A DNA stretch of 64,000 nucleotides, taken from positions 488,154 through 552,153 of the forward strand of contig NZ_JABJXU010000001.1 in assembly GCF_013155265.1 (NCBI RefSeq), given 5' to 3'. The notes beneath the pieces were generated by a model that was given only the letters and a program-made list of their open reading frames with translations, searched no databases and was not told the DNA's origin. This DNA is from Enterococcus sp. MMGLQ5-1. GTDB lineage: Bacteria > Bacillota > Bacilli > Lactobacillales > Streptococcaceae. Shown here piece after piece: positions 1 through 9,847 of the stretch (the first letter of the stretch is position 1; each line of letters begins with the position of its first letter). The position numbers and the translations under genes were made by a program.

Positions 1-410
1 GTACAAGTATTAGTGATTCATCATCAACAAGTACGAGCGTAAGCAACAGTGCTGCATCAGAAAGTACAAGTATTAGTAATAGCGAAAGCACAAGCTTAAG
101 TACGAGTGTGAGTGATTCGTCATCAATTAGTACAAGCAATAGTAATAGTGACAGCTCAAGTCTTAGTGCTAGTGATTCATCTTCTACAAGTGAGAGCACA
201 AGCATCAGTAATAGCTCTATCTCAGGTGGAACTGGATCTGGTACGAATGGCACTTCAGCAGCGACCGGAACAGGTACTACATACTCTGGTAAGCAATTAC
301 CAATGACTGGTGAAAATACTGATATGACCAAAGAATTAGCTATGTTAGGAATGGTTTCAATGCTCTTAGCGTTAGTTCTAAAAAAGAAAAAGAAACAATA
401 TAAGATGTAA
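1..410 (+). CDS. Serine-rich repeat glycoprotein (SRRP), C-terminal end only
   Basis: The reading frame is open from the first bases of the window, so the gene starts upstream; a GTG at 108 is internal and not a start. The visible part is a Ser/Thr/Asn/Asp-rich repeat (S-x-S dipeptides such as TSISDSSST) of about 70 residues, then a Gly/Thr linker, the sortase motif LPMTGE, a hydrophobic helix and a lysine-rich tail (KKKKKQYKM). This is the wall-anchoring end of an SRRP adhesin of the GspB/SraP type. Such proteins are O-glycosylated on the Ser/Thr repeats by GtfA/GtfB and exported by the accessory Sec system, and that system lies directly downstream. The signal peptide and ligand-binding domain are outside the window. 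Confidence 0.93.
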   Translation, partial: TSISDSSSTSTSVSNSAASESTSISNSESTSLSTSVSDSSSISTSNSNSDSSSLSASDSSSTSESTSISNSSISGGTGSGTNGTSAATGTGTTYSGKQLPMTGENTDMTKELAMLGMVSMLLALVLKKKKKQYKM

Positions 411-439
411 GAATTTGAGAAAATAATGTTGGGAATGTT

Positions 440-473
440 AACCAGTGTCTCAAGGCACTGGTTGATATTTTTT
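440..473 (+). terminator. Rho-independent terminator after the SRRP gene
   Basis: Perfect 8-bp stem AACCAGTG/CACTGGTT with an 8-nt loop, followed by GATATTTTTT. It separates the adhesin transcript from the secA2 operon. Confidence 0.85.
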
Positions 474-586
474 AAGTCATTAAATTGAATTATTAGTTCT
501 ATCGCTTTATTTTTTAAGCTTTATGGTGACTAGGATGAATGATTGAGATTTAATAAAAATAATAAATTCCCTTTAAAGGTAAAAAA

Positions 587-2962
587 ATGATAGATAAAAA
601 ATTAAAAAAATATAGTAAAATTGCCAATGAAATTCAAAAATTATCAGAGAGTTATCAAAAGTTAACTGATGATGAATTAAAATTTAAAACAATTTCTTTT
701 AAGCAACGTCTTGTTGAAGGAATAGGCCTAGAAAACTTATTAATAGAGGCTTATGCAGTTATAATTGAAGCAGATTATCGGGTTTTAGGGATACGTCCTT
801 ACTATGTTCAAATTTTGGGCGGAATTGCTCTTTTTTATGGTAACGTAGCTGAGATGAAAACCGGAGAAGGAAAAACGTTAACTGCGACAATGCCTTTATA
901 TTTGAGAGGATTAACTGGAAAAGGTAATTTTTTGATTACATCAAATTCTTATTTAGCATGGCGTGATGCTGAGGATGTCGGAAAAGTGTATAAATGGTTG
1001 GGACTTACTTGTTCAGTAGGTGTTGTAAAGGATAATAGTGAAGATGAAATTGATAAAGAATTAGTTTACAACTCGGATATCGTCTATACAACACATAGTG
1101 CATTAGGTTTTGATTATTTGTTTGATAATCTAACTACGACTATTGAAGAGCAATTTGTTACAAATTTTAACTTTGTGCTAATTGATGAAATTGATGCTAT
1201 TTTACTAGATATGGCACAGGTGCCTTTAGTAATATCAGGCGCACCGAAGGTCCAATCAAATTTATTTAAATTATCGGATATCTTAGTTAAAGGATTAGTT
1301 AATGATGAAGATTTTGAAATCAGTGAAGATATGAAGAATGTTTGGTTTCTAAAATCTGGAATAGAAAAAATTGAAAAGCAGCTAGGTATCCAAAATATTC
1401 TTTCTGAAAAATGGCAGGATTTATATCGCCACTTGGTTTTAGCCTTGCGAGCAAATTATTTATTATTTAAGGATAGAGATTATATTGTCGAAGCAGGAGA
1501 AATTATGCTTCTAGATGTCGCTAATGGTCGAAAGCTAGAAGGAAATAAGTTGCAAGCTGGTTTTCATCAGGCCTTGGAAGCAAAGGAAGGACTGGAGATA
1601 ACTGAGGAAAGTCGATCAATGGGATCAATTACTTATCAGAATTTATTTAAAAAGTTTAAGACGATTGCTGGCATGACTGGAACTGCTATGACAGATGCTG
1701 AAGAATTTAGAGAAACCTATCAAATGGATGTTGTAGAGATACCGACAAATAAGCCACTTTGCAGAGTGGATCATCCGGATCAAATATTTTTGACGAATGA
1801 AGCTAAAATGAAGGCGTCATTAGAGGTTGTAAAAGAAGCAATTAAAAGTCAACGCCCAATCTTGATTGGTACCAGTTCAGTTTCTATGTCAAATCTTTAT
1901 TCCCTAATGCTACTTGAAAATCAGATTCCTCACAGTGTCCTTAATGCCTCAAGTACAGCAAAGGAGTCATTAATTATTTCTGAATCAGGAAATAAGGGCA
2001 TTGTTACAGTTGCTACCTCTATGGCTGGTCGTGGAACAGATATAAAATTGGACGATGAAACTCGGTCATTAGGCGGTCTATTAATACTTGGAACTGAACG
2101 GATGACAAGTAGTCGAGTGGATAACCAATTGCGTGGACGAGCAGGTCGACAGGGAGATCCAGGAGATAGTATGTTTTTCGTTTCCTTGGAAGATAAGATT
2201 GTGCTTGAAAATTCACCAAGCTGGGTTTCAAAGATAAAAGGAAAATTTGAAAAATCTGCTAGTAAAAATGGTGAGGCTATTCTAGAGGAGCCGTTAGATT
2301 CTAAGAAGTATGGGCGTGTTATTTCAAGGTCACAGAAATATCTTAAAAATCAAGAGGTTGAAGGTAGAAAGCAGGTTCTTGAATATGATGGTATTATTGA
2401 CCTTCAACGAGAAAAAATTTATAAAATGAGAAATAGGATAATGGGAGCCAACGAAGACTATCTGGATAGAATTATTAAATATTCCAACCAACAAAGTATT
2501 GAGGTTTTTGTTTCCAATAAAGAAAATCTAACGAAACTAAAAGTTATCGATTTTATTTATAATTATTTGGATTATAATTTTGATTATTCATTAATTGGAC
2601 AAATTGAGAAATTTAGTGATAAAATAATCAAAATTTTTCTAAACAAGATTATTGAAGATAAAATTCATGATTTACCAAAAATGATTCCGGATCGAGTTCA
2701 GCTCGTTTATTTTAAGCGTTTGATTATTTTAAAAGCGATTGATTCAATGTGGATTGAACAATCAGACAATTTGCAGCAATTGAAATCTGTAGTTAGTGCT
2801 AGAGGTTGGGGTCAGCATAAACCCATTTATGAATTTCAGGAGGAATCACAAAAATCTTTTATTGAGATGGAAAATGAGATTTCAGAGAACGTTATGAGAA
2901 ATCTATTGTTATCTGAGCTAATCAATAATGAGGATGGATCAATTGAAATTGAATTTCCATAA
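587..2962 (+). CDS. secA2: Accessory Sec system translocase ATPase SecA2
   Basis: Motor ATPase that drives export of the SRRP adhesin through SecY2. At 791 residues it is shorter than canonical SecA and lacks the C-terminal zinc-binding linker, as is usual for SecA2 of accessory Sec systems. Visible helicase motifs: Walker A KTGEGKT (about residues 91-97), Walker B DEID (about 200-203; canonical SecA has DEVD), AGMTGTA in the linker before NBD2, TSMAGRGTDIKL, and the arginine-finger region RGRAGRQGDPGDS (about 515). The ATG start has an AAAGGT ribosome site at a suitable distance. It is the first gene of an operon secA2-secY2-asp1-asp2-asp3; secY2 begins 16 bp after its stop. Confidence 0.95.
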   Translation: MIDKKLKKYSKIANEIQKLSESYQKLTDDELKFKTISFKQRLVEGIGLENLLIEAYAVIIEADYRVLGIRPYYVQILGGIALFYGNVAEMKTGEGKTLTATMPLYLRGLTGKGNFLITSNSYLAWRDAEDVGKVYKWLGLTCSVGVVKDNSEDEIDKELVYNSDIVYTTHSALGFDYLFDNLTTTIEEQFVTNFNFVLIDEIDAILLDMAQVPLVISGAPKVQSNLFKLSDILVKGLVNDEDFEISEDMKNVWFLKSGIEKIEKQLGIQNILSEKWQDLYRHLVLALRANYLLFKDRDYIVEAGEIMLLDVANGRKLEGNKLQAGFHQALEAKEGLEITEESRSMGSITYQNLFKKFKTIAGMTGTAMTDAEEFRETYQMDVVEIPTNKPLCRVDHPDQIFLTNEAKMKASLEVVKEAIKSQRPILIGTSSVSMSNLYSLMLLENQIPHSVLNASSTAKESLIISESGNKGIVTVATSMAGRGTDIKLDDETRSLGGLLILGTERMTSSRVDNQLRGRAGRQGDPGDSMFFVSLEDKIVLENSPSWVSKIKGKFEKSASKNGEAILEEPLDSKKYGRVISRSQKYLKNQEVEGRKQVLEYDGIIDLQREKIYKMRNRIMGANEDYLDRIIKYSNQQSIEVFVSNKENLTKLKVIDFIYNYLDYNFDYSLIGQIEKFSDKIIKIFLNKIIEDKIHDLPKMIPDRVQLVYFKRLIILKAIDSMWIEQSDNLQQLKSVVSARGWGQHKPIYEFQEESQKSFIEMENEISENVMRNLLLSELINNEDGSIEIEFP

Positions 2963-2978
2963 AATTGAGGAGGATATC

Positions 2979-4205
2979 ATGAAGAACTTTAAGTTCTTAT
3001 ATAGAAAAATAGGTTGGAGTTTATTATTATTATTAATTCTGGAGCTCGGAAAAAATATTCCGATTCCTGGCTATACAGCAAATGCTATTTCTGAAAAATC
3101 TTCAAATGTACTTTTAAATTTTATTTCTAGTACGACAGGTGGGAATTTTTCCAATCCTTCTTTATTTTCATTAGGCATGGGGCCTTATATGAGCGCATTA
3201 ATCATTTGGACAACGATTAGTATGAGTGATTTTGATTGGATAAAAAATATGTCCACTAAGGTTAGAGGTTATTTTCAAAGAGGATTAACATTACTGTTTA
3301 CAATAATTCAGGCAATCATCCTTTCGGTGAGATTTCAGAAGATGTCAGGCTTCAAATCGCTTGCAGAATTTTGGACATTAAGTAGTACAGTTCAATTAGT
3401 ATTGATTTTAGTAGCGGGTGGATTAATTGTTTCTTGGCTTTCAGATATTAATTGCGAGCAAGGTATTGGCGGTCAGAGTTTATTTATTTTACCAAGCATC
3501 TTAGCTAATATTCCTTCAATGTTAATTTCTGGTCAGGTTGGTGAGCAAAAATACAGTAATCTGTTTCTAATCATCCTATTTATAATAACCATTATCTATA
3601 TCATATTTACACTATTTTTATATAATACGGAGTATCGGATTCAGATTCAAAGAATTGGTGTGACGAGTAGATTGACGCGTTCATACCTTCCAATTCGTAT
3701 TTTGACTGCGGGTGCAATGCCCTTTATGTTTGCTGTCACTTTATTTTCCATACCAAGCCTATTGTTTTTAAATAAAAGCTGGACTAATACGACCTTTTCT
3801 TATCTAATTTCTCGCTTGTTTACTTTTAATACGGTAGAAGGAATTATTACCTATGGCATAGTCATTTATTTATTGGCCTTAGGATTTAGTTATATTAATT
3901 TCCGACCATATGATATCGCAAAAAATTTACGAGATACGGGTGATTATATTTTTAATATTTTACCTGGTAGAGCTACGGAATCCTTTTTAAATAAAAAATT
4001 AATTGCCATTTCATTTTTTGGAAATACATATTTGGTACTGGTTTCTGTAATCCCTTTATTTCTTGGATTAAAATATGGGATGATTACGAACTTATCTTTC
4101 TATTTTGGCAGTATATTTATGTTGATTATTATTATTGATAATCTATACCAAGAGATAAGATTTATGCTGCAAATTGCCAACTATAATATTTTTAATAAGA
4201 TTTAG
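2979..4205 (+). CDS. secY2: Accessory Sec system channel protein SecY2
   Basis: Polytopic membrane protein with about ten hydrophobic segments, the dedicated channel partner of SecA2. The N-terminus reads MKNFKFLYRKIGWSLLLLL, and residues soon after (GKNIPIPG) match the conserved SecY start of TM1. At 408 residues it is typical of SecY2 (canonical SecY is about 430). The start was set at 2979 because GAGGAGG at 2967-2973 sits just upstream; an in-frame ATG at 2928 would lie inside secA2. Asp1 follows after 11 bp. Confidence 0.93.
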   Translation: MKNFKFLYRKIGWSLLLLLILELGKNIPIPGYTANAISEKSSNVLLNFISSTTGGNFSNPSLFSLGMGPYMSALIIWTTISMSDFDWIKNMSTKVRGYFQRGLTLLFTIIQAIILSVRFQKMSGFKSLAEFWTLSSTVQLVLILVAGGLIVSWLSDINCEQGIGGQSLFILPSILANIPSMLISGQVGEQKYSNLFLIILFIITIIYIIFTLFLYNTEYRIQIQRIGVTSRLTRSYLPIRILTAGAMPFMFAVTLFSIPSLLFLNKSWTNTTFSYLISRLFTFNTVEGIITYGIVIYLLALGFSYINFRPYDIAKNLRDTGDYIFNILPGRATESFLNKKLIAISFFGNTYLVLVSVIPLFLGLKYGMITNLSFYFGSIFMLIIIIDNLYQEIRFMLQIANYNIFNKI

Positions 4206-4216
4206 GGGATATATTT

Positions 4217-5809
4217 ATGATTTATTTAATTCCAAATTGGCAACAAGAAAATTTTGTCATGACTAATGATCGAATTTTAGAAATTGCAAAACTGTTTGAT
4301 AACCGTGCAATTGACTATGAAGTAATGCTCACTAATTATATGCCCTTTTTACGTTATAAATTAGCAAACTGTCAAATAAAATACTGTCAAGTCTTTGATG
4401 TGATACAAGACATTCATTTAGAAAAAGGTCATCCGATAACAATTTCTGATTTAAGCTTTCCAGCATTTTCAGAATTTGTTTATTCACCATTCGGTATCAA
4501 TGTAATTCAGAATCAAAAGCTATTTGCTGAAATTATCTTTAATGAATTTGGATGTATTGCAAAGGTAAAATATTATCAAAAAAATGATTATCATATTGAT
4601 TACTATGATGAACGTGGCTTTTTATCAGCAAGATTTTTTTATGTTGAGGCTACTTTGGTAAAACGTGAATTTTTTAATGAATACCATGAGCATACCTTAA
4701 CAGAATATTTGGGTGTTAATCCGAGGGTTATTATTGAAAAAAATAATCATCCAGCAATTTCTAAAAAGGAATATCCAAATTTAGCTGCTGTTATTAGTGA
4801 GGTTTTAAAAAGTAAGCTTGTCAGTATGGAGCAAAGCAATGATGTTATCACAACGATTGATAAAAATATTCTTGAAATCACCAGTGAAATACAAAGAAAT
4901 TTATCGTTGATTAGATTGGTACCTGATAATGTTGATTTGAAGCAATATAGTTCAGATGAATTAAAGGACTTGATGCTAAGAAGTAAGGCTATTGTTACTG
5001 ATACTGTTCGTCAAAGTAATGTACTGACTGATTTTCAATTTATTCATCCTGCCTTGACTGAGGTTAAAATCGCTTTAATACCATTATTTAATGCTGAGCT
5101 CAGGCTTGGTAGTAGTAATTTCGTAGATGATATGATTATTTATTGGAGAATTTCTAAGCTTTCAGCTGAAATACTTGATTTTAATGAAACATTGATTAGC
5201 AAATTGTTTGCTGAAGAAAGCTACCGTTTGATTTTAAGCTTGATGAGTACTGAAGACCAACAAGTTATGGTGAATAAGATTAGAGATATAATTGATACTT
5301 ATTATGGCATTGATAGTCAAACTGAAGATTTTAACAAAATTGAAAAATTTATTTTGGATAAAAGAAATAAAAAATTATTGAAGGTTGATGAAGATGCGAT
5401 TGAACCGCTGAGAAAAAGTAAAAAGTGGTCTGATTACGTAGCAGCGATTCATGCTTATCATCGGATTGAGTATCGTGTCAACTCGCAGCTTTATGAAATT
5501 CAAGCGGATTTAAGTGTGGCAAGACTATATATTGATATTAATGAAAAGCAGAATTTACAAATTCATATTCTGGCTTTAAGTGTCGGAATACCTCAAATTT
5601 TAAGTCATTCATCTGATTATATTATAAATCGTATCAATGGACTCGTATTAGACGACTCCTTATCGAAAGATCAAGTAATTGATTTCTTTTTAAAAAAATT
5701 AAATCATTGGAACATTGCATTGGTAAAAAATATTGAAGTATTAGAGCAATTTGATGCTGATTGCGTAATTGAAAAATGGAGGCGTGTATTTGATGAAGAA
5801 ACAGATTAA
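4217..5809 (+). CDS. asp1: Accessory Sec system protein Asp1
   Basis: Length (530 residues), N-terminal MIYLIPNWQQ and position between secY2 and asp2 identify Asp1. Family members have a GT-B fold like glycosyltransferases but are thought to be inactive as enzymes; they form a cytosolic complex with Asp2 and Asp3 that holds the glycosylated adhesin for SecA2. No catalytic motif is evident here, which fits. SD AGGGGA lies upstream of the ATG. The 3' end overlaps the start of asp2 by 17 bp, implying translational coupling. Confidence 0.9.
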   Translation: MIYLIPNWQQENFVMTNDRILEIAKLFDNRAIDYEVMLTNYMPFLRYKLANCQIKYCQVFDVIQDIHLEKGHPITISDLSFPAFSEFVYSPFGINVIQNQKLFAEIIFNEFGCIAKVKYYQKNDYHIDYYDERGFLSARFFYVEATLVKREFFNEYHEHTLTEYLGVNPRVIIEKNNHPAISKKEYPNLAAVISEVLKSKLVSMEQSNDVITTIDKNILEITSEIQRNLSLIRLVPDNVDLKQYSSDELKDLMLRSKAIVTDTVRQSNVLTDFQFIHPALTEVKIALIPLFNAELRLGSSNFVDDMIIYWRISKLSAEILDFNETLISKLFAEESYRLILSLMSTEDQQVMVNKIRDIIDTYYGIDSQTEDFNKIEKFILDKRNKKLLKVDEDAIEPLRKSKKWSDYVAAIHAYHRIEYRVNSQLYEIQADLSVARLYIDINEKQNLQIHILALSVGIPQILSHSSDYIINRINGLVLDDSLSKDQVIDFFLKKLNHWNIALVKNIEVLEQFDADCVIEKWRRVFDEETD

Positions 5810-7376
5810 TGTTTTCCATATCGGAGAATCTAGCTCTAATCAAGCTGCAAGTTTATCAGAGCGTTTTAAATATCATTGGTTACCGGTAAAGCAAATTTTT
5901 CAATATGGTGATAGCGTCAACGAAAACTTTTGGGATGATAGCTTTGGTGAAAAGGAAAAGCGTTCCATTTTTATTATTGAAAAATTACCTGAGATGATTC
6001 TTTCAGAAAATCTGTTGAAGCAGCTGCCAGCCCATCAAATTATTTATAATATTGACGGGGGATTTTCAGAAAAATTGACTGAATTATTAATTTTAAAGGA
6101 AGCAATTCCAATGCCTTTGGTGGACATGGAAAAAGCTTTCAAATTAATTAATTTAACGTTTGGTATTAAACAGCAGGGCTATAAAATTTCTAATGATTCC
6201 ATTATGGTTCATAAAAATTTCGATGGTCATTATAGAAAGCTTGGCAATGCCTATATAGAATTATCAGGTATTTTTCCAGAAAATTATGCGCAGGTGGCGA
6301 CTTGGCGAATGACTAATTTGATTCAAAAAGCAGATGAAATGGTATTTTATCCTGAGATAGAGGTTTTAGAAGGAGAGGCAGATATTCTCTTTAAAATTTT
6401 TATGATTAAGGAAAATTCAAATCAAATTATCAATGTTGTTGAGGCAAGCTTGAATCAAATTAAGGAAAAATTAGCAATTCCATTTATTAGTGCCTCGACC
6501 AATGCATATGTTAATGTTTCAATGTACGCTAGAGGTGGCGTTGGTACCTTTCGCGTTGGTCAGCTACATATCAGACGTGCAGTTGGTAAGGGTAACGTAA
6601 TGGTTCCAGGTGGGCGAAAAATCCATGACGAGGAAAAATTAGATGATGAAGTTTTCTATCATTTTAATGCAGGTGATTTGAAACCACCACTTGCGGTTTA
6701 CTTTTCAGGCTATCGATCCGCCGAAGGGTTTGAGGGCTTAGGAATGATGAGTAAAATGGGCTGCCCATACTTATTAATTGCAGATCCACGCTTAGAAGGC
6801 GGTAATTTCTATCTAGGCAGTGAAGCCTTTGAGAAAAAAATTGTAAAAATAATTTCAGATAAGCTTGAATTATTAGGCTTTACTAATAGCGAATTGCTTC
6901 TTTCTGGACTTTCTATGGGGACATTTGGGGCGCTGTATTATGCAAGTGACCTATCACCAAGTGGAGTTATCATTGGTAAGCCCTTGACAAATATAGGGAC
7001 CATTGCAATGAATGGTCGGATTAATCGTCCAGATGAGTTTGCAACAGCCTTTGATATGGTTAAGTTTAATACTGATACAATCTCTCAAGCCTCAGCACAA
7101 GCATTAGATGAGCGCTTTTGGCTGAAATTTCAAGCCGGTAATTATGTCAATACAACATTTGCAGTCGCTTTTATGAAGCAAGATGACTACGATAAGGAAG
7201 CTTTTCCAATGCTATTCAAAATACTTAAAGAAAAGTATCCAGCGACAAGAATTTTATATCATGGTTTTATTGGCAGACATAACGATAATAGCGCTGCAAT
7301 CAATCGTTGGTTTGTAAAGCAGTACAGGAATTTAATGCTAAGTAAATATAACAGAACAATTGGAAGAATAATTTGA
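5793..7376 (+). CDS. asp2: Accessory Sec system protein Asp2 (alpha/beta-hydrolase-type acetyltransferase)
   Basis: The 527-residue protein starts MKKQINVFHIG; ATG 5793 is chosen because GGAGG at 5778-5782 precedes it (a TTG at 5769 lies before that SD). The C-terminal half has a serine-hydrolase nucleophile elbow, GLSMGT with Ser at about residue 374, and a late GRHND segment with His at about 496 that could complete a catalytic triad. In streptococci Asp2 both supports export and O-acetylates GlcNAc on the adhesin; the intact Ser and His suggest the enzyme activity is kept here. It is preceded by an overlap with asp1 and followed by asp3 after 18 bp. Confidence 0.92.
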   Translation: MKKQINVFHIGESSSNQAASLSERFKYHWLPVKQIFQYGDSVNENFWDDSFGEKEKRSIFIIEKLPEMILSENLLKQLPAHQIIYNIDGGFSEKLTELLILKEAIPMPLVDMEKAFKLINLTFGIKQQGYKISNDSIMVHKNFDGHYRKLGNAYIELSGIFPENYAQVATWRMTNLIQKADEMVFYPEIEVLEGEADILFKIFMIKENSNQIINVVEASLNQIKEKLAIPFISASTNAYVNVSMYARGGVGTFRVGQLHIRRAVGKGNVMVPGGRKIHDEEKLDDEVFYHFNAGDLKPPLAVYFSGYRSAEGFEGLGMMSKMGCPYLLIADPRLEGGNFYLGSEAFEKKIVKIISDKLELLGFTNSELLLSGLSMGTFGALYYASDLSPSGVIIGKPLTNIGTIAMNGRINRPDEFATAFDMVKFNTDTISQASAQALDERFWLKFQAGNYVNTTFAVAFMKQDDYDKEAFPMLFKILKEKYPATRILYHGFIGRHNDNSAAINRWFVKQYRNLMLSKYNRTIGRII

Positions 7377-7394
7377 TTTTTTGGAGGCAATGCA

Positions 7395-8276
7395 ATGCAT
7401 AATTTTTATATTATAAAATGGGGAAGGGATTATTTTGACAACTATAATTATGGTGCCGAAATTAAATTTGAAGCTGATGATTCTGTCGCCTTCTCTGCGC
7501 CATTCATGCCTACTGGCGATGTTATTAAAAGCTGGACCTCTAAAACTCAGTTTCAGATTCATCGCAAAACACCACTATTGCCCTTGTTAACTTCAGGTAA
7601 CCTTTATCGATTTAAAATAGTAGCAACTGCTGATCATTCTGTGGCAATGCAAGTACGTATTGAATTTTTAGATGTTAGTGGCTCAGTTATTCTTGAAAAA
7701 AGCTTTAGTGACTTAGCAGGTCAGTTTGAATTTCCGACTAATGCAGTAAGCTATCGATTAAATTTATTAAATAATCATCACCAGCAAATTTGTTTTAATT
7801 ATTTGTTGATTTATGACATAGCATTGCATGATAAATTTGAGATTGAGATTGATTTAAAGCATAATTTAGTCTGTTTTCGTGACCATGAGGCGATTAAAAA
7901 GAATAGAATTGTTATTTTAAAACAATCAGAGGATGTAAATTGTTTCACTGTTGCAGCTTCGGGAAATCAATATTTTGTTTTGTCAAAGGCTAAAGGCACT
8001 GATTTTATTTCACAAATTCAACAGCTTTACCGGCTGATTCAGGTGGATTGGACCGCTGATGCGATTTATCAAATAGAAAAGGGTATCTCATTTTTGCTAT
8101 TAGAAATGGAGTATCAATTATTGCCTGATATTTTAAAATTGCTCTTAGCAAATGTTAGCTTTACTAATATTGACCCAAAGACAGAAGCAATGGCTCTACA
8201 AATAATTGAAAAAAGAATGCTTATCAATGAATTAGCATGTGATATTTTAGAAGAATTTGTCTCAGTTTCTAAATAG
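7395..8276 (+). CDS. asp3: Accessory Sec system protein Asp3
   Basis: A 293-residue protein with no membrane segment, directly after asp2. Asp3 proteins are beta-sandwich, carbohydrate-binding-module-like and bridge Asp1/Asp2 to the substrate. The first ~140 residues are beta-rich (for example TPLLPLLTSGNLYRFKIVA), which fits. The size is near the upper end for Asp3 in my recollection, and the C-terminal ~140 residues are less recognisable. SD GGAGG (7383-7387) supports ATG 7395. It ends 128 bp before gtfA, with a strong stem-loop between. Confidence 0.85.
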   Translation: MHNFYIIKWGRDYFDNYNYGAEIKFEADDSVAFSAPFMPTGDVIKSWTSKTQFQIHRKTPLLPLLTSGNLYRFKIVATADHSVAMQVRIEFLDVSGSVILEKSFSDLAGQFEFPTNAVSYRLNLLNNHHQQICFNYLLIYDIALHDKFEIEIDLKHNLVCFRDHEAIKKNRIVILKQSEDVNCFTVAASGNQYFVLSKAKGTDFISQIQQLYRLIQVDWTADAIYQIEKGISFLLLEMEYQLLPDILKLLLANVSFTNIDPKTEAMALQIIEKRMLINELACDILEEFVSVSK

Positions 8277-8283
8277 AAACGAG

Positions 8284-8345
8284 ACCTCTTCATTTAAAAT
8301 TTTAAGATGCTTTGCTTAAAGTTTTAAATGAGTGGTCACTTTATA
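8284..8345 (+). terminator. Long stem-loop between asp3 and gtfA (attenuator or partial terminator)
   Basis: Arms CATTTAAAATTTTAAG (8291-8306) and CTTAAAGTTTTAAATG (8315-8330) pair with one G-U; with a bulge the stem extends to GACC/GGTC. It is followed by CACTTTATATTTT, a weak U-tract. It could terminate the export operon, or trim/attenuate the transcript so that gtfA/gtfB are made at a different level. Confidence 0.6.
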
Positions 8346-8404
8346 TTTTAAATGTGAATTTTTATTTGATAATCATTAATTATCTGGCATAAGGAGAAAG
8401 AGGA

Positions 8405-9847
8405 ATGAATTTTTTTATTAATAAAGCGATGGGAATTGGCAATTCAGGTGTTGAACATGCACAGTTTTATCGGGCGGAATGCTTTGATTTAGTGAAATTA
8501 CCCTATAAATATATATTTATGGAATTGGTTAAAAATCTTCATGAGGCAATGGATAATTGGAATATCGAAGAAAATCAAGTGATTAATATATGGGAATTTT
8601 TTGTTTTAGGAGATTCCTATTTATACGAAGGAATAACAGCGCGCGTTGAAGCGAAAAGTGATCTCTTGGTTGATTTTACCAATACACATCGTGTAAAAGA
8701 AACAATCACAAGCTCAGGCTTATTAATCAGAGAACATTTTGAAAAATCAACAAATAAAAAAAATCCAAAAACACTTTTAGTATCTAATTATAAAACGGAG
8801 ATTTATAATGCTAAAACATTAGAGAAAAAAATAATGTTTGAATTGCTTGAAATGCCTCATCGAGGTCGTGTTATGAGCAATATTCATATTTACGATTTTC
8901 ATGGCAAGCATCTATTTTTCCGAAATGAAATTCTATTTCAACGTTTCTTTTTACATTATTTAGCTGAAAAATTTGATGGAGCTCATAATTTTTTCATTGA
9001 TCGAGGAGAAGAGACTGAAGCAGCAATTTTTAATCACAGACCGGCAAATTCAAAAATTATCGAGCTGGTTCATGCAGATCATTTATCGGATAGAGATGTT
9101 CCAGAAGCACCTTTATGGAATAATTATTATGAATACTTACTAACGCATCTTGATGCAGTTGATAAGGTAGTAGTAGCCACAAAATTACAAAGAGCTGATT
9201 TATTAGTTGATTTTCCAAATCAGGCGGATAAGTTTGCGGCAATTCCGGTTGGTGGCATTGATGATATAGATTTTGAAAATATTGAGATAATTGATAAGAA
9301 AAACCTTGTTAGATTTGTTACAGCATCAAGGCTTGCATCAGAAAAGCATTTAGATATTGTGATTGAGGCAATTAATAAGGCGCATCAAAAATATCCAGCA
9401 ATTATTTTGGACATTTATGGTCAGGGTGGAGAGGATCAAAGGCTTCGAGAAAAGATTAAAGCACTTAATGCTGAAAGCTTCATTCAATTAAAAGGGCATA
9501 CAAATTCTATCAATGATGTCTTATTAGATTATGATGTATTTATCTCGGCCTCATTTTCTGAGGGCTTTGGCTTAACCTATATTGAAGCTCTAAATGCTAA
9601 TTTACCGATTGTAACGTTTAATGCTAGGTTTGGTGCAATCGAGCTAGTTAAAACGGGTGTGAATGGGATTGTAAAAGAGTTTTCAAGAACCGACTCTGAA
9701 TTTAATATAAATTCTCTAGCCGAAGGCATTGATGAATTAATAGAATTAGACAGAAAAGAGCTATTAAAAAATATTCGACCATCTGTTAAGGATTTCCAAA
9801 AATCAGTGATTGCTAATCAATGGAAGGAGCTTGTTAATGAATTATGA
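8405..9847 (+). CDS. gtfA: Accessory Sec glycosyltransferase GtfA (GlcNAc transferase subunit)
   Basis: Starts MNFFINKAMGIGNSGVEHAQFYR, matching the GtfA N-terminus, in which the G-x-G-x-SGVE-A-YR segment forms part of the donor site. The C-terminal Rossmann half has DIYGQGGEDQRLREKI and a family-4 E-x7-E-like segment, SASFSEGFGLTYIEAL. GtfA transfers the first N-acetylglucosamine from UDP-GlcNAc to Ser/Thr of the SRRP; it needs GtfB for substrate recognition. Length 480 is slightly below the ~500 usual. Strong SD AAGGAG precedes ATG 8405. The stop overlaps the gtfB start by 11 bp. Confidence 0.94.
   Translation: MNFFINKAMGIGNSGVEHAQFYRAECFDLVKLPYKYIFMELVKNLHEAMDNWNIEENQVINIWEFFVLGDSYLYEGITARVEAKSDLLVDFTNTHRVKETITSSGLLIREHFEKSTNKKNPKTLLVSNYKTEIYNAKTLEKKIMFELLEMPHRGRVMSNIHIYDFHGKHLFFRNEILFQRFFLHYLAEKFDGAHNFFIDRGEETEAAIFNHRPANSKIIELVHADHLSDRDVPEAPLWNNYYEYLLTHLDAVDKVVVATKLQRADLLVDFPNQADKFAAIPVGGIDDIDFENIEIIDKKNLVRFVTASRLASEKHLDIVIEAINKAHQKYPAIILDIYGQGGEDQRLREKIKALNAESFIQLKGHTNSINDVLLDYDVFISASFSEGFGLTYIEALNANLPIVTFNARFGAIELVKTGVNGIVKEFSRTDSEFNINSLAEGIDELIELDRKELLKNIRPSVKDFQKSVIANQWKELVNEL

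Noticed and set aside
108-410. Separate 100-residue serine-rich protein
   Set aside because: The same frame is open to the left edge with the same repeats, so it is the end of a longer gene; the GTG is internal.
9057-9242. Minus-strand ORF inside gtfA
   Set aside because: No SD, opposite a conserved gene; shadow frame.
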